From positions 1 to 64,000 of the forward strand of contig NZ_BOMV01000104.1 of the NCBI RefSeq assembly GCF_016862375.1: a DNA stretch of 64,000 bases, given 5' to 3'. Source of the DNA: Paractinoplanes rishiriensis. GTDB lineage: Bacteria; Actinomycetota; Actinomycetes; Mycobacteriales; Micromonosporaceae. Position numbers and translations under genes: made by a program. Of this stretch, positions 8,230 through 16,733 are shown in pieces; the stretch's first letter is position 1; every line of letters starts with the position of its first letter. A model generated the notes under the pieces. It had not been told where the DNA came from. It saw nothing but the letters and a program-made list of their open reading frames with translations, and made no database searches.

Positions 8230-8858
8230 CCGGGCACGAGATCGACGCGAACGTGACCGTCGGCTACCCGGTCACCGGGCACCCCGACCGCCCCCTGCGG
8301 CTCGGGCCCGGCGCCCGGCTGCGGAGCGGCTCGGTGCTGTACGACGCCACGGTGATCGGGGCACGGTTCGCGACCGGGCACAACGTCGTGGTCCGGGAGG
8401 ACTGCACGATCGGCGACGACACCAGCATCTGGAGCAACACGGTCATCGACTACGGCACCCGGATCGGCGACCGCGTCAAGATCCACTCGAACTGCTACAT
8501 CGCCCAGTTCACCGTCATCGAGGACGACGTGTTCCTGGCCCCCGGCGTGACGATCGCCAACGATCTGTACCCCGGCGACGACCGGTCGGCCAAGCTGATG
8601 ACCGGCCCGACGATCTGCGCCGGTGCGCAGATCGGCGTCAACGTGACCATCCTGCCGTTCGTGCGGATCGGGGCCGGCGCGATCATCGGCTCCGGCGCCG
8701 TGGTCACCCGGGACATCCCGGACGGCATGGTGGCGTACGGCAACCCGGCCGCGGTACAGCGGCCGGTCCGGGACCTCCCCGACATCGTGGAGCGCGTGTC
8801 TGCCATGCCCGCGCCGGCCCAGCGCCGGATGCGGCCGGCGGAGAACGGACGGGCGTGA
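8226..8858 (+). CDS. Left-handed beta-helix N-acetyltransferase of the amino-sugar pathway
   Basis: 210 residues starting at GTG, overlapping the aminotransferase stop by 4 bp. Almost the whole chain is hexapeptide repeats ([LIV]-G-x4), including IGDDTSIWSNTVI, IGAGAIIGSGAVV and the typical closing turn GMVAYGNPA. Trimeric enzymes of this type (WlbB/WbpD family) acetylate the amino group of a UDP-3-amino sugar with acetyl-CoA. The position directly after the oxidoreductase/aminotransferase pair supports this. Its stop overlaps the start of the sugar-phosphate transferase by 4 bp. An acyl donor other than acetyl-CoA is possible. Confidence 0.9.
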   Translation: MTGHEIDANVTVGYPVTGHPDRPLRLGPGARLRSGSVLYDATVIGARFATGHNVVVREDCTIGDDTSIWSNTVIDYGTRIGDRVKIHSNCYIAQFTVIEDDVFLAPGVTIANDLYPGDDRSAKLMTGPTICAGAQIGVNVTILPFVRIGAGAIIGSGAVVTRDIPDGMVAYGNPAAVQRPVRDLPDIVERVSAMPAPAQRRMRPAENGRA

Positions 8859-9469
8859 CCGGGACGGTCAAACGGGCCCTCGACCTGATGCTGGCCTCGC
8901 TCGCGCTGCTCGTGCTCGCCCCGCTCCTCGCGGCGGTGTGGGTGGCGGTCCGGTCGACGTCGCCCGGCCGGGCCGTCTTCTGCCAGCAGCGACTGGGCCG
9001 GCACGGGCAGCCGTTCACCATGTACAAGTTCCGGACGATGTGGACCGACGCCGGTGACGCGGCCCATCGGGCGTACGTCCGCGACCTGCTCACCGGCACC
9101 GCGGAGTCGAGCGGCGGCCTGTACAAGCTGGTCGGCGACCCCCGGATCACGCCGGTCGGCGCGCTCCTGCGCCGCACCAGCCTGGACGAGCTGCCGCAGC
9201 TGGTCAACGTGGTACGCGGGCAGATGTCGCTGGTCGGCCCGCGGCCGGTGCTCGGCTGGGAGGCGGAGCTCTTCCCGGCCGGAGCGCGCGCCCGGTTCGA
9301 GGTCCGGCCCGGGCTGACCGGCCTGTGGCAGGTCAGCGGCCGCAACCGGCTGACCATGCTGCAGGCTCTCGACCTCGACGTGGAGTACGTGCGCCGGCAG
9401 ACCCTCTGGCTCGACCTGGCCATCATGGTGAAGACGATCCCGGCCCAGCTCCGGCGCGGTGCCGCATGA
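8855..9469 (+). CDS. Initiating phosphoglycosyl transferase (bacterial sugar transferase family)
   Basis: A 204-residue monotopic enzyme. An N-terminal re-entrant hydrophobic helix (residues ~10-30) precedes the catalytic core with MYKFRTMWTDAG, RRTSLDELPQLVNV (catalytic Asp-Glu) and GQMSLVGPRPVL. These are the hallmarks of the WbaP/PglC-type phosphoglycosyl transferases. It loads the first sugar phosphate onto undecaprenyl phosphate at the inner membrane face and so starts each repeat unit of the polymer. At ~200 residues it is the short form, without the extra N-terminal membrane domain of WbaP. GTG start and 4-bp overlaps with both neighbours place it in the same operon. Confidence 0.95.
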   Translation: MTGTVKRALDLMLASLALLVLAPLLAAVWVAVRSTSPGRAVFCQQRLGRHGQPFTMYKFRTMWTDAGDAAHRAYVRDLLTGTAESSGGLYKLVGDPRITPVGALLRRTSLDELPQLVNVVRGQMSLVGPRPVLGWEAELFPAGARARFEVRPGLTGLWQVSGRNRLTMLQALDLDVEYVRRQTLWLDLAIMVKTIPAQLRRGAA

Positions 9470-12400
9470 CGCTGCTCGCAGAGCGCACGACGCCGGCCGA
9501 GCAGGCCGAGCCGGTCGCGGCCGCCGGTGACTCGGTGACGGTGGCGGCCTGGACCGTGGTCAGCCGGGTCACCGGCGTGATCCGCGGTGTGGTGGTCGCG
9601 GCCGTGCTCGGCGCCACCGTGTTCGCCAACACCTACCAGTTCACCAACGCGCTTCCGAACCTGATCTTCTATGGCCTGCTCGGCGGCTCCATGGTGTCCT
9701 CACTGCTCATTCCGGCGCTGGTGCGGCACCTGGACCGCGGCGACACCGCGGCCACCACGCGAATCGCCGGCGGCTTCCTCGGCGTCATCGCCCTCGGCGC
9801 CGCGATCGCCACCCCGGTGGCGGTGCTGCTTGCCCCGTTCGTCCTCGGGCTGACCTCGGCCGGCGGCGACCAGACGCGCGCCGGCCTGCTGCTGGTGCTC
9901 ATGCTGCTGCCGCAGATTCCGCTGTACGGCCTGGTCGCGACGGCCGGCGCGGTGATGAACGCCAAGGGCCGCTTCGGGCTGGCCGCCGCGGCACCGGCCC
10001 TCGAGAACGTCGGCACCGTGCTGGTGCTCGGCCTGGTGGCACTCACCCGCCCGGACATCGCGAACCTGGACCGGGCGCCGCTGTCCACCCTGCTGCTGCT
10101 GGGCCTCGGCACCACCGGTGCGGTCGCGCTGCACGCCGGCACCCAGTGGTGGGGAGCGCGCCGGGCCGGCGTCCGGCTCCGCCCGCGCGCCGGCTGGCGC
10201 GACCCCGAGGTGCGGACGGTCCTGGCCCGGTCGTTGCCCGCCCTGGCTCAGGCCGGCCTGGCCGCGGTGCAGCTGCTGGTGCTGCTGGCGATCGCCAACC
10301 GGGTGGCCGGCGGCGTCGTCGCGTTCCAGCTCGCCATGAACTTCTACTTCCTGCCGATCGCCCTCGGCGCCACCCCCGTCGCGCTGTCGCTGGCGCCCCG
10401 GCTGGCCCGGATGGCCGGGCCGGCCGAGCGGCCGATGTTCCGCGACACGGTGATCCGCGGTCTGCGGTTCGCGCTGTTCCTCGCGGTGCCGGCGGCGGCC
10501 GGATACCTGGCGATCGCCACGCCGCTCGCCACCGCGGTCGCCTACGGCGGCTTCGGCGAGGGCGGCGGCCCGGCGCTGGTCGCCGCCGGCGTCGCCGGCC
10601 TGGCCGCCGGGGTGCTCGGCGAGACGGTGTTCCTGGTTTTGACGTACGCCTGCTACGCGCGCTCGGACACCCGGACCCCGCTGCGGGCGATGGTGGTGCA
10701 GGTCGCCGTCGCGCTGGCGGTGGCCGGCGGTGCGCTGCTGGCCGACGGCCCGGCCGTGCTGGCAATCCTGGGCCTGGCGCAGACGGCCGGTTCGCTGGCC
10801 GGTGCCGCGATGCTCGGGCGGTCGCTGCTGGCCGCCTTCCCGGACGGCGACGAGCCACTGGCCGGCCCGGTGCTGCGGATGGCCGGGCTCGCGGCTGCCA
10901 TGGCGGTGCCCGCGTACCTGCTCGGCACCCTGCTGACCGACCGGGTGTCCGGCGGTTTCGGCGGTGTGCTCGGGGTGCTCGCCGCCGCGGCGGCGGGCGG
11001 GGCCGTCTATCTTGGCGGCCAGCGCCTGCTGGGGGCGCCCGAACTGGAGTGGATCCTCGCCGGCAAGCGCGGGCCTCGCGTTGCCGGCCGCGACTCCGGC
11101 GCCGCGCTGGCCGGCCTGCTGCTGCTGGGCAGCGCGGCGATGGGTGTGCTGGTCGGGCTCAACCCGTTGCTGGCGGCCGGCGTGGTCGTCGCGGCCGGTG
11201 CCGGTGCCTGGATCTACCGGCGACCGGCCGTCGCGGCGTACCTCCTCATCTTTGTGACCCCGCTGACCGCCGGGATCGACCGCGGCACGCTGCTGCCGAT
11301 GCTGCGGCCGCACGAGGCGCTGGCGATTTTCGCCGGCCTCGTGCTGGTGGTGCGCTATCTGCTGACCGTACGCACCGGTGCCGTCCGGTGGCCCCGGATC
11401 ACCCGGCTCGACGCCGTCCTGATCGGGCTCGCCGTGTGCAGCTCGCTGGTGCCGCTGCTGGTGATGCTGGTGCGCGGGCGCGAGATCACCACGGACGACC
11501 TGCAGCACACCACCGTGCTGTGGAAGCTGCTCGCGGTGTACGCGATCGTGCGGCTCAGCATCACCACCGAGAAGCAGGCCCTGCGCGCGCTGTACCTGTC
11601 GATGACCTCGGCGGCGATCGTCTGCGTCATCGGCATCCTGCAGTCGCTCGACCTGTTCGGGGTGCCGCAACTGCTCGGCACGCTCTGGGCACCGTTCGGC
11701 GTCGAGCGCACCCTGGCCATCGGCCGGGGCAGTTCCACGCTGGCGCTCGCCGCCGCCGTCGCCGACCTGGCCATCCTCAACCTGGCGCTGGCGGTCGGCC
11801 TGCTGCTGCGCGGCTCCCGGCACCGGCTGCTGCTCGGCGGCATCGCGGTGATCTGCATCTTCGGCACGCTCGGTGCCGGTGAGTTCTCCACCGTGCTGGG
11901 CCTGATGGTCGCGATGGGCGCGCTGATCATCACCTCGAAGGCCACCCGGCTGCTCGGCTATGCGCTGCCGCTGCTGCTGGTGGGCGGCATGGTGATGTGG
12001 CCGGTCATCGAGACCCGGCTGATGGGCTTCCAGAGCGCCGCCGGGCTGCCGGACAGCTGGATCGTCCGGCTGCACAACCTGAACACGTACTTCTGGCCCG
12101 ATCTGCTGGCGGACGGCAACTGGGCGTTCGGCGTGCGGCCGTCCGCCCGGGTGGCGGCGGCGCACGAGGAGTTCGGCTACGTCTGGATCGAGAGCGGCTA
12201 CACCTGGCTGCTCTGGGGCGGCGGACTCCCCCTGCTCGGCGCGTACGTCGCGTTCGTCGTCGTGGCCCTGCGCCGTTCGCTCGCCGCCGCCCGCCGGTCG
12301 ACCGGCGTGGTCGGCGTCATCGGCCTCGCCCTGGTCGCCTACATCTGGGCGAACGTCGCGCTGATGAACTTCGACCCGCACCTGACCTACCGCGGTGCCG

Positions 12401-12471
12401 CCGAGGCGATGTTCGGCCTGCTGGCGATGCTCCGCAACCTGGATCAAGAGCAGGAACAGGAGAGCACATGA
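9466..12471 (+). CDS. Fused MurJ/MviN-type flippase and O-antigen polymerase/ligase-like membrane protein
   Basis: 1001 residues, ATG overlapping the previous stop. Residues ~20-530 are a MurJ/MviN-family flippase: the SRVTGVIRGVVVAAVLG start, TYQFTNALPNLIFYGLLGG, a GRFGLAAAAPALENVGT loop and about 14 membrane segments. Residues ~545-1001 add a second polytopic half of about 10 segments with a long loop (~850-905), resembling Wzy polymerases and O-antigen ligases. The reading frame is continuous through the join near position 11060. The first half should flip the lipid-linked repeat unit across the membrane and the second polymerise it or attach it to an acceptor. In most systems these are separate proteins. 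The domain calls are firm for MurJ and moderate for the polymerase half. Confidence 0.88.
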   Translation: MTLLAERTTPAEQAEPVAAAGDSVTVAAWTVVSRVTGVIRGVVVAAVLGATVFANTYQFTNALPNLIFYGLLGGSMVSSLLIPALVRHLDRGDTAATTRIAGGFLGVIALGAAIATPVAVLLAPFVLGLTSAGGDQTRAGLLLVLMLLPQIPLYGLVATAGAVMNAKGRFGLAAAAPALENVGTVLVLGLVALTRPDIANLDRAPLSTLLLLGLGTTGAVALHAGTQWWGARRAGVRLRPRAGWRDPEVRTVLARSLPALAQAGLAAVQLLVLLAIANRVAGGVVAFQLAMNFYFLPIALGATPVALSLAPRLARMAGPAERPMFRDTVIRGLRFALFLAVPAAAGYLAIATPLATAVAYGGFGEGGGPALVAAGVAGLAAGVLGETVFLVLTYACYARSDTRTPLRAMVVQVAVALAVAGGALLADGPAVLAILGLAQTAGSLAGAAMLGRSLLAAFPDGDEPLAGPVLRMAGLAAAMAVPAYLLGTLLTDRVSGGFGGVLGVLAAAAAGGAVYLGGQRLLGAPELEWILAGKRGPRVAGRDSGAALAGLLLLGSAAMGVLVGLNPLLAAGVVVAAGAGAWIYRRPAVAAYLLIFVTPLTAGIDRGTLLPMLRPHEALAIFAGLVLVVRYLLTVRTGAVRWPRITRLDAVLIGLAVCSSLVPLLVMLVRGREITTDDLQHTTVLWKLLAVYAIVRLSITTEKQALRALYLSMTSAAIVCVIGILQSLDLFGVPQLLGTLWAPFGVERTLAIGRGSSTLALAAAVADLAILNLALAVGLLLRGSRHRLLLGGIAVICIFGTLGAGEFSTVLGLMVAMGALIITSKATRLLGYALPLLLVGGMVMWPVIETRLMGFQSAAGLPDSWIVRLHNLNTYFWPDLLADGNWAFGVRPSARVAAAHEEFGYVWIESGYTWLLWGGGLPLLGAYVAFVVVALRRSLAAARRSTGVVGVIGLALVAYIWANVALMNFDPHLTYRGAAEAMFGLLAMLRNLDQEQEQEST

Positions 12472-13652
12472 GTACGCCGACGCGCGTGCTGCTGGTGGTG
12501 GAGAACGTCGCCCTGGCCCGCGACCACCGGCTCCGCAAACACGCGGCCGCCCTGGTCGAGGCCGGCATGCGGGTGACCGTGATCTGCCGCCGCGACCCGG
12601 GCAACCAGGCCGTGCCGGGGGTACGGGTACTGGACTACCCGGCTCCCGCGGACGGGACCGGCAAGCTCGGCTTCGTCCGCGAGTACCTCTACTCGCTGCT
12701 GATGGCCGTCGCGCTCACCGTCCGGGCGCTGTGCACCGGCGGCGCCGACGTGGTGCAGATGTCCAGCACCCCGGACATCTATTTCGTGCTGGCCGTGCCG
12801 CTCAAGTTCTTCGGCCGCACGGTGATCTTCGACTTCAAGGACCTCTCCCCGGAGATGTACGAGGCCCGCTACGGCAGCACGGACGGCCCGCTGTACCGGC
12901 TCCTCCGGACCTGCGAACGGGCCAGCCTGCGGACCGCCTCGCACGTGGTGGCGGTCAACGGCACGGTCCGGGAGGTGGCGATGACCCGCGGTGGGGTGCC
13001 GGCCCGGCGGATCACCGTGGTCGGCAACGGTCCCCGGCTCGACCAGCTGGTCGCCGGCCCGGCCCGGCCCGAGTTGCGCGGCGGCCACCGCCACCTCGCG
13101 GTGCTGGTCGGCATGATGGGCCCGCAGGACCGCATCGACCTGGCCGTCGAGGCCGTCGCGCACCTGGTGCACCGGCTCGGGCGTACGGATTGCGGCTTTG
13201 CTTTTGTCGGGGTCGGTGACGCGGTGGCCGACTGCGAAAAGCTCGCCGCCGAACGTGGCGTCTCGGCCTGGGTGACCTTCCCCGGCTGGGCCGAACCGGA
13301 CCAGGTGGTCGACTACCTGTCCACCGCCGACCTCGGCATCGAACCGAATCTGGAACCGTTCGTCACGCCGGTCAAGGCGATGGAGTACATGGCCGTCGGG
13401 CTGCCCTTCGTGGCGTTCGACGTGGCCGAGACCCGGCTGGTCGGCGGGGACGCGGCGGCCCTGGCCACGCCGGGCGACCCGGCCGACTTCGCCCGGCACA
13501 TCGACGAGCTGCTCACCGACCGCGAACGCCGGCAGGCCATGGGCCGGGCCGGGCGCCGCGCGGTGGTCGAGCGGCTCGCCTGGGAGCACCAGCAGGAAAC
13601 GTACGTCGCACTGGTCGGCCGGCTGGCCCGCCCGAAGGGAGAACACGCATGA
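12468..13652 (+). CDS. GT4-family glycosyltransferase
   Basis: 394 residues, GT-B fold, ATG overlapping the previous stop by 4 bp. The N-terminal half starts VLLVVENVALARDHRLRKHA and carries FDFKDLSPEMY. The C-terminal donor domain has LVGMMGPQDRIDLAVEAV and the EX7E-type region EPNLEPFVTPVKAMEYMAVG, where the nucleotide-sugar is held. It should add a sugar to the undecaprenyl-linked acceptor made by the initiating transferase. It is the only glycosyltransferase besides the initiator in this operon, so the repeat unit is either very short or other transferases are encoded elsewhere. Confidence 0.92.
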   Translation: MSTPTRVLLVVENVALARDHRLRKHAAALVEAGMRVTVICRRDPGNQAVPGVRVLDYPAPADGTGKLGFVREYLYSLLMAVALTVRALCTGGADVVQMSSTPDIYFVLAVPLKFFGRTVIFDFKDLSPEMYEARYGSTDGPLYRLLRTCERASLRTASHVVAVNGTVREVAMTRGGVPARRITVVGNGPRLDQLVAGPARPELRGGHRHLAVLVGMMGPQDRIDLAVEAVAHLVHRLGRTDCGFAFVGVGDAVADCEKLAAERGVSAWVTFPGWAEPDQVVDYLSTADLGIEPNLEPFVTPVKAMEYMAVGLPFVAFDVAETRLVGGDAAALATPGDPADFARHIDELLTDRERRQAMGRAGRRAVVERLAWEHQQETYVALVGRLARPKGEHA

Positions 13653-15175
13653 CGACAGGTTGGGGTCCGCCTCGTTTCGTTCGGGTCTACGGCGGTTGGA
13701 TCGCCCTGGTCACCGCGGTGGTCATCGCGACGGCCCTGGGAGCCGGCTTCCTACTGCCGCGCGAGTACGAGTCCTCCGCCACCGTGCTGGTGGAGTCCCG
13801 GGTCCGGGCGAACACCACGCCGGTCGCTCCGGACATGGGCACCGAGAAGCAACTGGCCCAGTCCGGGCTGGTGCTCGGCCCGGCGGCCAAGCTGCTGCTC
13901 ACCACCGAGGACGACCTGCTCGACGGCCTGTCGGTGAGCGTCGCCCCGGACGCCAACGTGCTGACGTTCCGCTACCGGCACGGCAGCGCCGCGGAGGCGC
14001 AGCGCCGGGCCGAGGTGCTGTCCGGCGCGTACGTGAAGTTCCGCAACGCCGAGGAGGCCGCGGCGCCCACCGCGACCCAGCACGCCGTCCTGGTCACCGG
14101 CGCGACGGCGCCCGGCGACCCGGTCAGCCATCCGATCGTGATCTATCTGGGCGCCGGGCTGATCGCCGGTCTCCTGCTCGGCGTCGGCACCGCCCTGCTG
14201 CGCGACAAGATGAGTGACCGGGTACGCGGCAGCGACGACTTCGCCCGGATCAGCGGTGTCCCGGTGCTGGCCACCGTGCCGCGTCTGCCCGCCAAGCCGG
14301 ACGATCCACGAGCCCTGCTGCTGCAGCCGATGTCCCCCGCGGCGGAGTCCTTCCGCTATCTGCGCTCCCGGCTGCAGCCGCTGCTGCGCGGCACCGGTGT
14401 CGTGCTGGTCACCAGCGCCGAGGAGGGCGAGGGCCGCACCATGACCGCGGCGAACCTGGCCGTGGTCGTCGCCCAGGCCGGGCACGACGTGGTGCTGATC
14501 GACGGCGACCTGCGCAACCCCCGCCTGCACCAGGTCTTCGACCGGAACAGCCCGGTGGGCCTGTCCGGCGTCCTCGGCGGCCGGCACAGCGTCGAGGAAG
14601 GCCTGGTGCCGACCGCGGTCCCCGGCCTGACGCTGCTGCCCGCCGGCCCGCTGCCCGGCAACGCCGGCGACCTGCTCTACGGCGACCGGCTGCGGTGGGT
14701 CCTCGACGTGGCCCGGGCGCACGCGGACGTCGTCATCCTGGACTCGCCCGCGGTGCTCAGCGTGTCCGACTCGATCACCCTGGCTGCGGCCGCCGACCAC
14801 GTGCTGCTGGTCGGCAACCACCGCCGTACCACCCGAACCGCCGTGGCCCGGATGCTGGCCGAGCTCAACGACGTAGCCCGCGGCGGAATGAGCACGGTGC
14901 TGCTGGACGTCCCGCGCGGGGACGGCGGTCCGGCACCGCAGGGCCCGGCACCGCAGGGCCTGGCACCGCAGGGACAGCCGCCGGTCGCAAGGCCGGCGCC
15001 GATGCCGGCCCCCATGCCTGCTGCCAGCCGGGGCCTTGCGGCCTCCCTGGCCGACTTCCCGACGGCGGGCATGCGGGCGAACAACTGGGAGCCGCCATTG
15101 CCACCGGCGACGTTCGAGCCTCCCCTGCGCGAACCGATGCCCACCCTCTACCGGACACCCTACGGAGACAACTGA
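13649..15175 (+). CDS. Wzz/BY-kinase-like polysaccharide chain-length protein with altered Walker A
   Basis: 508 residues, ATG overlapping the GT4 stop. Two transmembrane helices (~15-35 and ~165-185) frame a Wzz-type extracellular segment. The cytosolic part is a bacterial tyrosine-kinase/ParA-like ATPase: Walker A' VVLIDGDLRNPRLH (~282) and Walker B DVVILDSP. The P-loop at 257-266 reads AEEGEGRTMT, so the canonical Lys is Arg-263. After the ATPase comes a Pro/Ala/Gln-rich linker with a tandem 15-bp DNA repeat, and a tail with only two Tyr near the end. In this family the protein sets polymer length by cycling phosphorylation and oligomerisation. Kinase activity here is doubtful, but a structural co-polymerase role remains likely. 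It is the last gene of the operon. Confidence 0.9.
   Translation: MTTGWGPPRFVRVYGGWIALVTAVVIATALGAGFLLPREYESSATVLVESRVRANTTPVAPDMGTEKQLAQSGLVLGPAAKLLLTTEDDLLDGLSVSVAPDANVLTFRYRHGSAAEAQRRAEVLSGAYVKFRNAEEAAAPTATQHAVLVTGATAPGDPVSHPIVIYLGAGLIAGLLLGVGTALLRDKMSDRVRGSDDFARISGVPVLATVPRLPAKPDDPRALLLQPMSPAAESFRYLRSRLQPLLRGTGVVLVTSAEEGEGRTMTAANLAVVVAQAGHDVVLIDGDLRNPRLHQVFDRNSPVGLSGVLGGRHSVEEGLVPTAVPGLTLLPAGPLPGNAGDLLYGDRLRWVLDVARAHADVVILDSPAVLSVSDSITLAAAADHVLLVGNHRRTTRTAVARMLAELNDVARGGMSTVLLDVPRGDGGPAPQGPAPQGLAPQGQPPVARPAPMPAPMPAASRGLAASLADFPTAGMRANNWEPPLPPATFEPPLREPMPTLYRTPYGDN
14930..14974 (+). repeat. Three tandem 15-bp repeats inside the BY-kinase linker
   Basis: Three adjacent copies of CCGGCACCGCAGGGC (the third with two changes), encoding repeated PAPQG/LAPQG pentapeptides. 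The repeat lies in frame in the flexible linker after the ATPase domain and could vary in copy number between strains. Confidence 0.85.
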
Positions 15176-15191
15176 CGACGTCAGCCGCGGC

Positions 15192-15210
15192 AGCGCCGAC
15201 GCCTGGCGCT
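15192..15210. terminator. Weak hairpin between convergent operon end and TIR gene
   Basis: AGCGCC-N7-GGCGCT, a 6-bp stem located between the stop of the BY-kinase gene and the stop of the TIR gene. It may act as a modest bidirectional terminator; no T-tract is present. Confidence 0.35.
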
Positions 15211-16138
15211 AATAGGGCAGCGTGACGGACAAGTGGTGAATCTCAGCCTTCAGGCTGGTCGTGTCGATGGTGTCGTAGGTGATCGCGAGGCCGAGGGAGG
15301 GGTAGCTGACCCAGTAGTTGATAACACCGTTCCCGCCGTCCTTCGGGGGTCTTCCGAAGACTCGCTCCACGTCCTGCCGCCGGGAATGGAGGGAGATCCG
15401 TTCCGGAGTGGATCCCGTGAATGCCGAATGCCCGTCCTTGCCTGAGGCGTAGGCAAAGATCGTCGTCACTGACCCGCGGACCAGCCTGAAATCCAACCCG
15501 ACAGTGAGGTACTCAAGATATCTCTGTGCCGGCTCATTTCCGTCGCCGCCATATTCGGACGTCCGCGTTGGTGCCCCGAATGCTGCCCGTACGGCCGACT
15601 CGTCCACGCCGATCGTGAGCGGCGAGATGCCGTAGCCCGGGATGATGAGAGATTCATGTTTCTTGAACTCGGCAACGTACTTGGAATAGTTGAGCGGGGC
15701 ATCAAGGGCGGATTCGGGCGCTGTTCCGTCCTCTGCGGAGCTGGAGTACTGGTCCAGCGCCTTCAGCAGGCGCTGGAAGTCGGTCTCATCGACGAGGCTC
15801 CCGCAGTGGATGTGGCCCAACTGGTCGGGAACTTCGCAGTCATCGAGTTTGAGCGGGATGAGGTACGGCTGGCCCGCTGGGATCTGATCCATGAAGTCCA
15901 GCGCCGTGCGAATCTCCTTTTGCGCGTAGCCGGTCCGGGTCACCGAGCGGCTGGAGAGCGCTACGATTACCAGCGCCGCGCCGCGAATTGCCTTCTTGAT
16001 CTCCGCTTCCCAGATCTGACCGGGAAGGAGATTCTCCTCGTCGAACCAGACCTGGTACCCGTTGCTCCGGAGCCGGTCGTACAGGTCGCGGACGCGTCCG
16101 CTGTCCTGTCTGGAATACGACAAGAAGATGAAGCTCAT
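15209..16138 (-). CDS. TIR-domain protein with tandem BamE-like C-terminal repeats
   Basis: 309 residues from ATG 16138. Residues 1-~140 are a bacterial TIR domain: FLSYSRQD (box 1), GYQVWFDEENLLPGQ, an AALVIVALSS strand, and YAQKEIRTAL with Glu-75 at the position of the NAD+-cleaving glutamate of SARM1-like TIRs. After a linker, two related ~65-residue segments follow (about 185-240 and 250-309). Each has the pattern I-x-(4-8)-V-(R/E)-x2-FG-P, then an aromatic strand and a basic strand, like BamE/SmpA-type modules. No signal peptide or membrane helix is visible. The gene is clearly lower in G+C than its neighbours (34/60 at 15661-15720). A role as NADase effector or signal enzyme in defence is the family expectation, not shown here. 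Confidence 0.85.
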   Translation of the reverse strand: MSFIFLSYSRQDSGRVRDLYDRLRSNGYQVWFDEENLLPGQIWEAEIKKAIRGAALVIVALSSRSVTRTGYAQKEIRTALDFMDQIPAGQPYLIPLKLDDCEVPDQLGHIHCGSLVDETDFQRLLKALDQYSSSAEDGTAPESALDAPLNYSKYVAEFKKHESLIIPGYGISPLTIGVDESAVRAAFGAPTRTSEYGGDGNEPAQRYLEYLTVGLDFRLVRGSVTTIFAYASGKDGHSAFTGSTPERISLHSRRQDVERVFGRPPKDGGNGVINYWVSYPSLGLAITYDTIDTTSLKAEIHHLSVTLPY

Positions 16139-16164
16139 GGTCGGATGATAGTCACCTCGCCCGG

Positions 16165-16665
16165 TTACGTTGAGCCAGCTCCAGGGCGCGGGCGCAAGCC
16201 GTTGAGAGCGGTGGTGACGACGCGGTCGATGTACTCGGTGGTGAGCGGCCCGGTGCGGTGCAGCCAGCGGTTGAGCAGGGGCCCCCAGATCATTTCCACG
16301 GCTACGTCGAGGTCGAGATCCTCGGCGAGTTGCCCGGCCCGTTGCGCGGCGCGTAGCCATTCCTGCTTGGCCTGCTTCAACGGTCCGCCCAGCCGTTCGG
16401 CGTAGTCGGCGGCAAGCTCGGGGTCGTGCGCGATTTCGGTGGCCAGCGCGCGCATCGGCTGGTCGTACCTGGGATCGGTCAACTCCGCGACCGTGGCGCG
16501 CAGAACCGCCGTCAGGTCGGCTTCCAGGTCGCCGGTGTCCGGCAGCACCGGGGGCTCGCCCCCGGCGCCCTCGCTGAGAACGAGGAACGCATCGAAGATG
16601 ACCGCCCCCTTGGACGGCCACCAGCGGTAGATGGTCTGTTTGCCGACGCCGGCCCGTGCGGCGGA
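16165..16665 (-). pseudogene. TetR-family regulator truncated at its 5' end
   Basis: The frame contains the second half of a TetR DNA-binding domain (AARAGVGKQTIYRWWPSK, then AVIFDAFLV) followed by a complete TetR ligand domain ending GLRPRPGAG. Upstream of about 16665 the frame becomes unrelated, Arg/Ser-rich sequence. About 30-40 residues (start codon, helix 1 and start of helix 2) are missing. No ATG, GTG or TTG precedes the surviving helix in frame before the SDR gene begins. The only in-frame ATG is at 16548, past the recognition helix. The gene should no longer make a DNA-binding repressor. Its intact ancestor would have been divergent from the SDR gene, and the deletion probably took the original shared promoter. 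Confidence 0.75.
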
Positions 16666-16733
16666 GAAGCGCCTACCTTCTGACGAGAAGCGAGACGAAC
16701 CGCATCGTCTCGCTAGGCCGAGAGGACCACCAC

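Noticed and set aside
8226-8858. Serine acetyltransferase or gamma-carbonic anhydrase identity for the hexapeptide protein
   Set aside because: No SAT helical domain and no carbonic-anhydrase zinc His set; context with aminotransferase and oxidoreductase favours a sugar N-acetyltransferase.
9700-12447. 915-codon open frame antisense to the flippase/polymerase fusion
   Set aside because: Low-complexity Gln/Arg/Gly/His composition, no ribosome site or motifs; it mirrors the codon bias of the real gene.
14930-14974. Tandem 15-bp repeat considered as a CRISPR-like or regulatory repeat
   Set aside because: It has no spacers, has a coding period of five codons and lies in frame within the kinase linker.
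16139-16621. N-terminal extension of the TIR protein through the TetR region
   Set aside because: The extension is Arg/Ala/Gly-rich and antisense-like relative to TetR domain codons. The TIR domain begins normally at ATG 16138.
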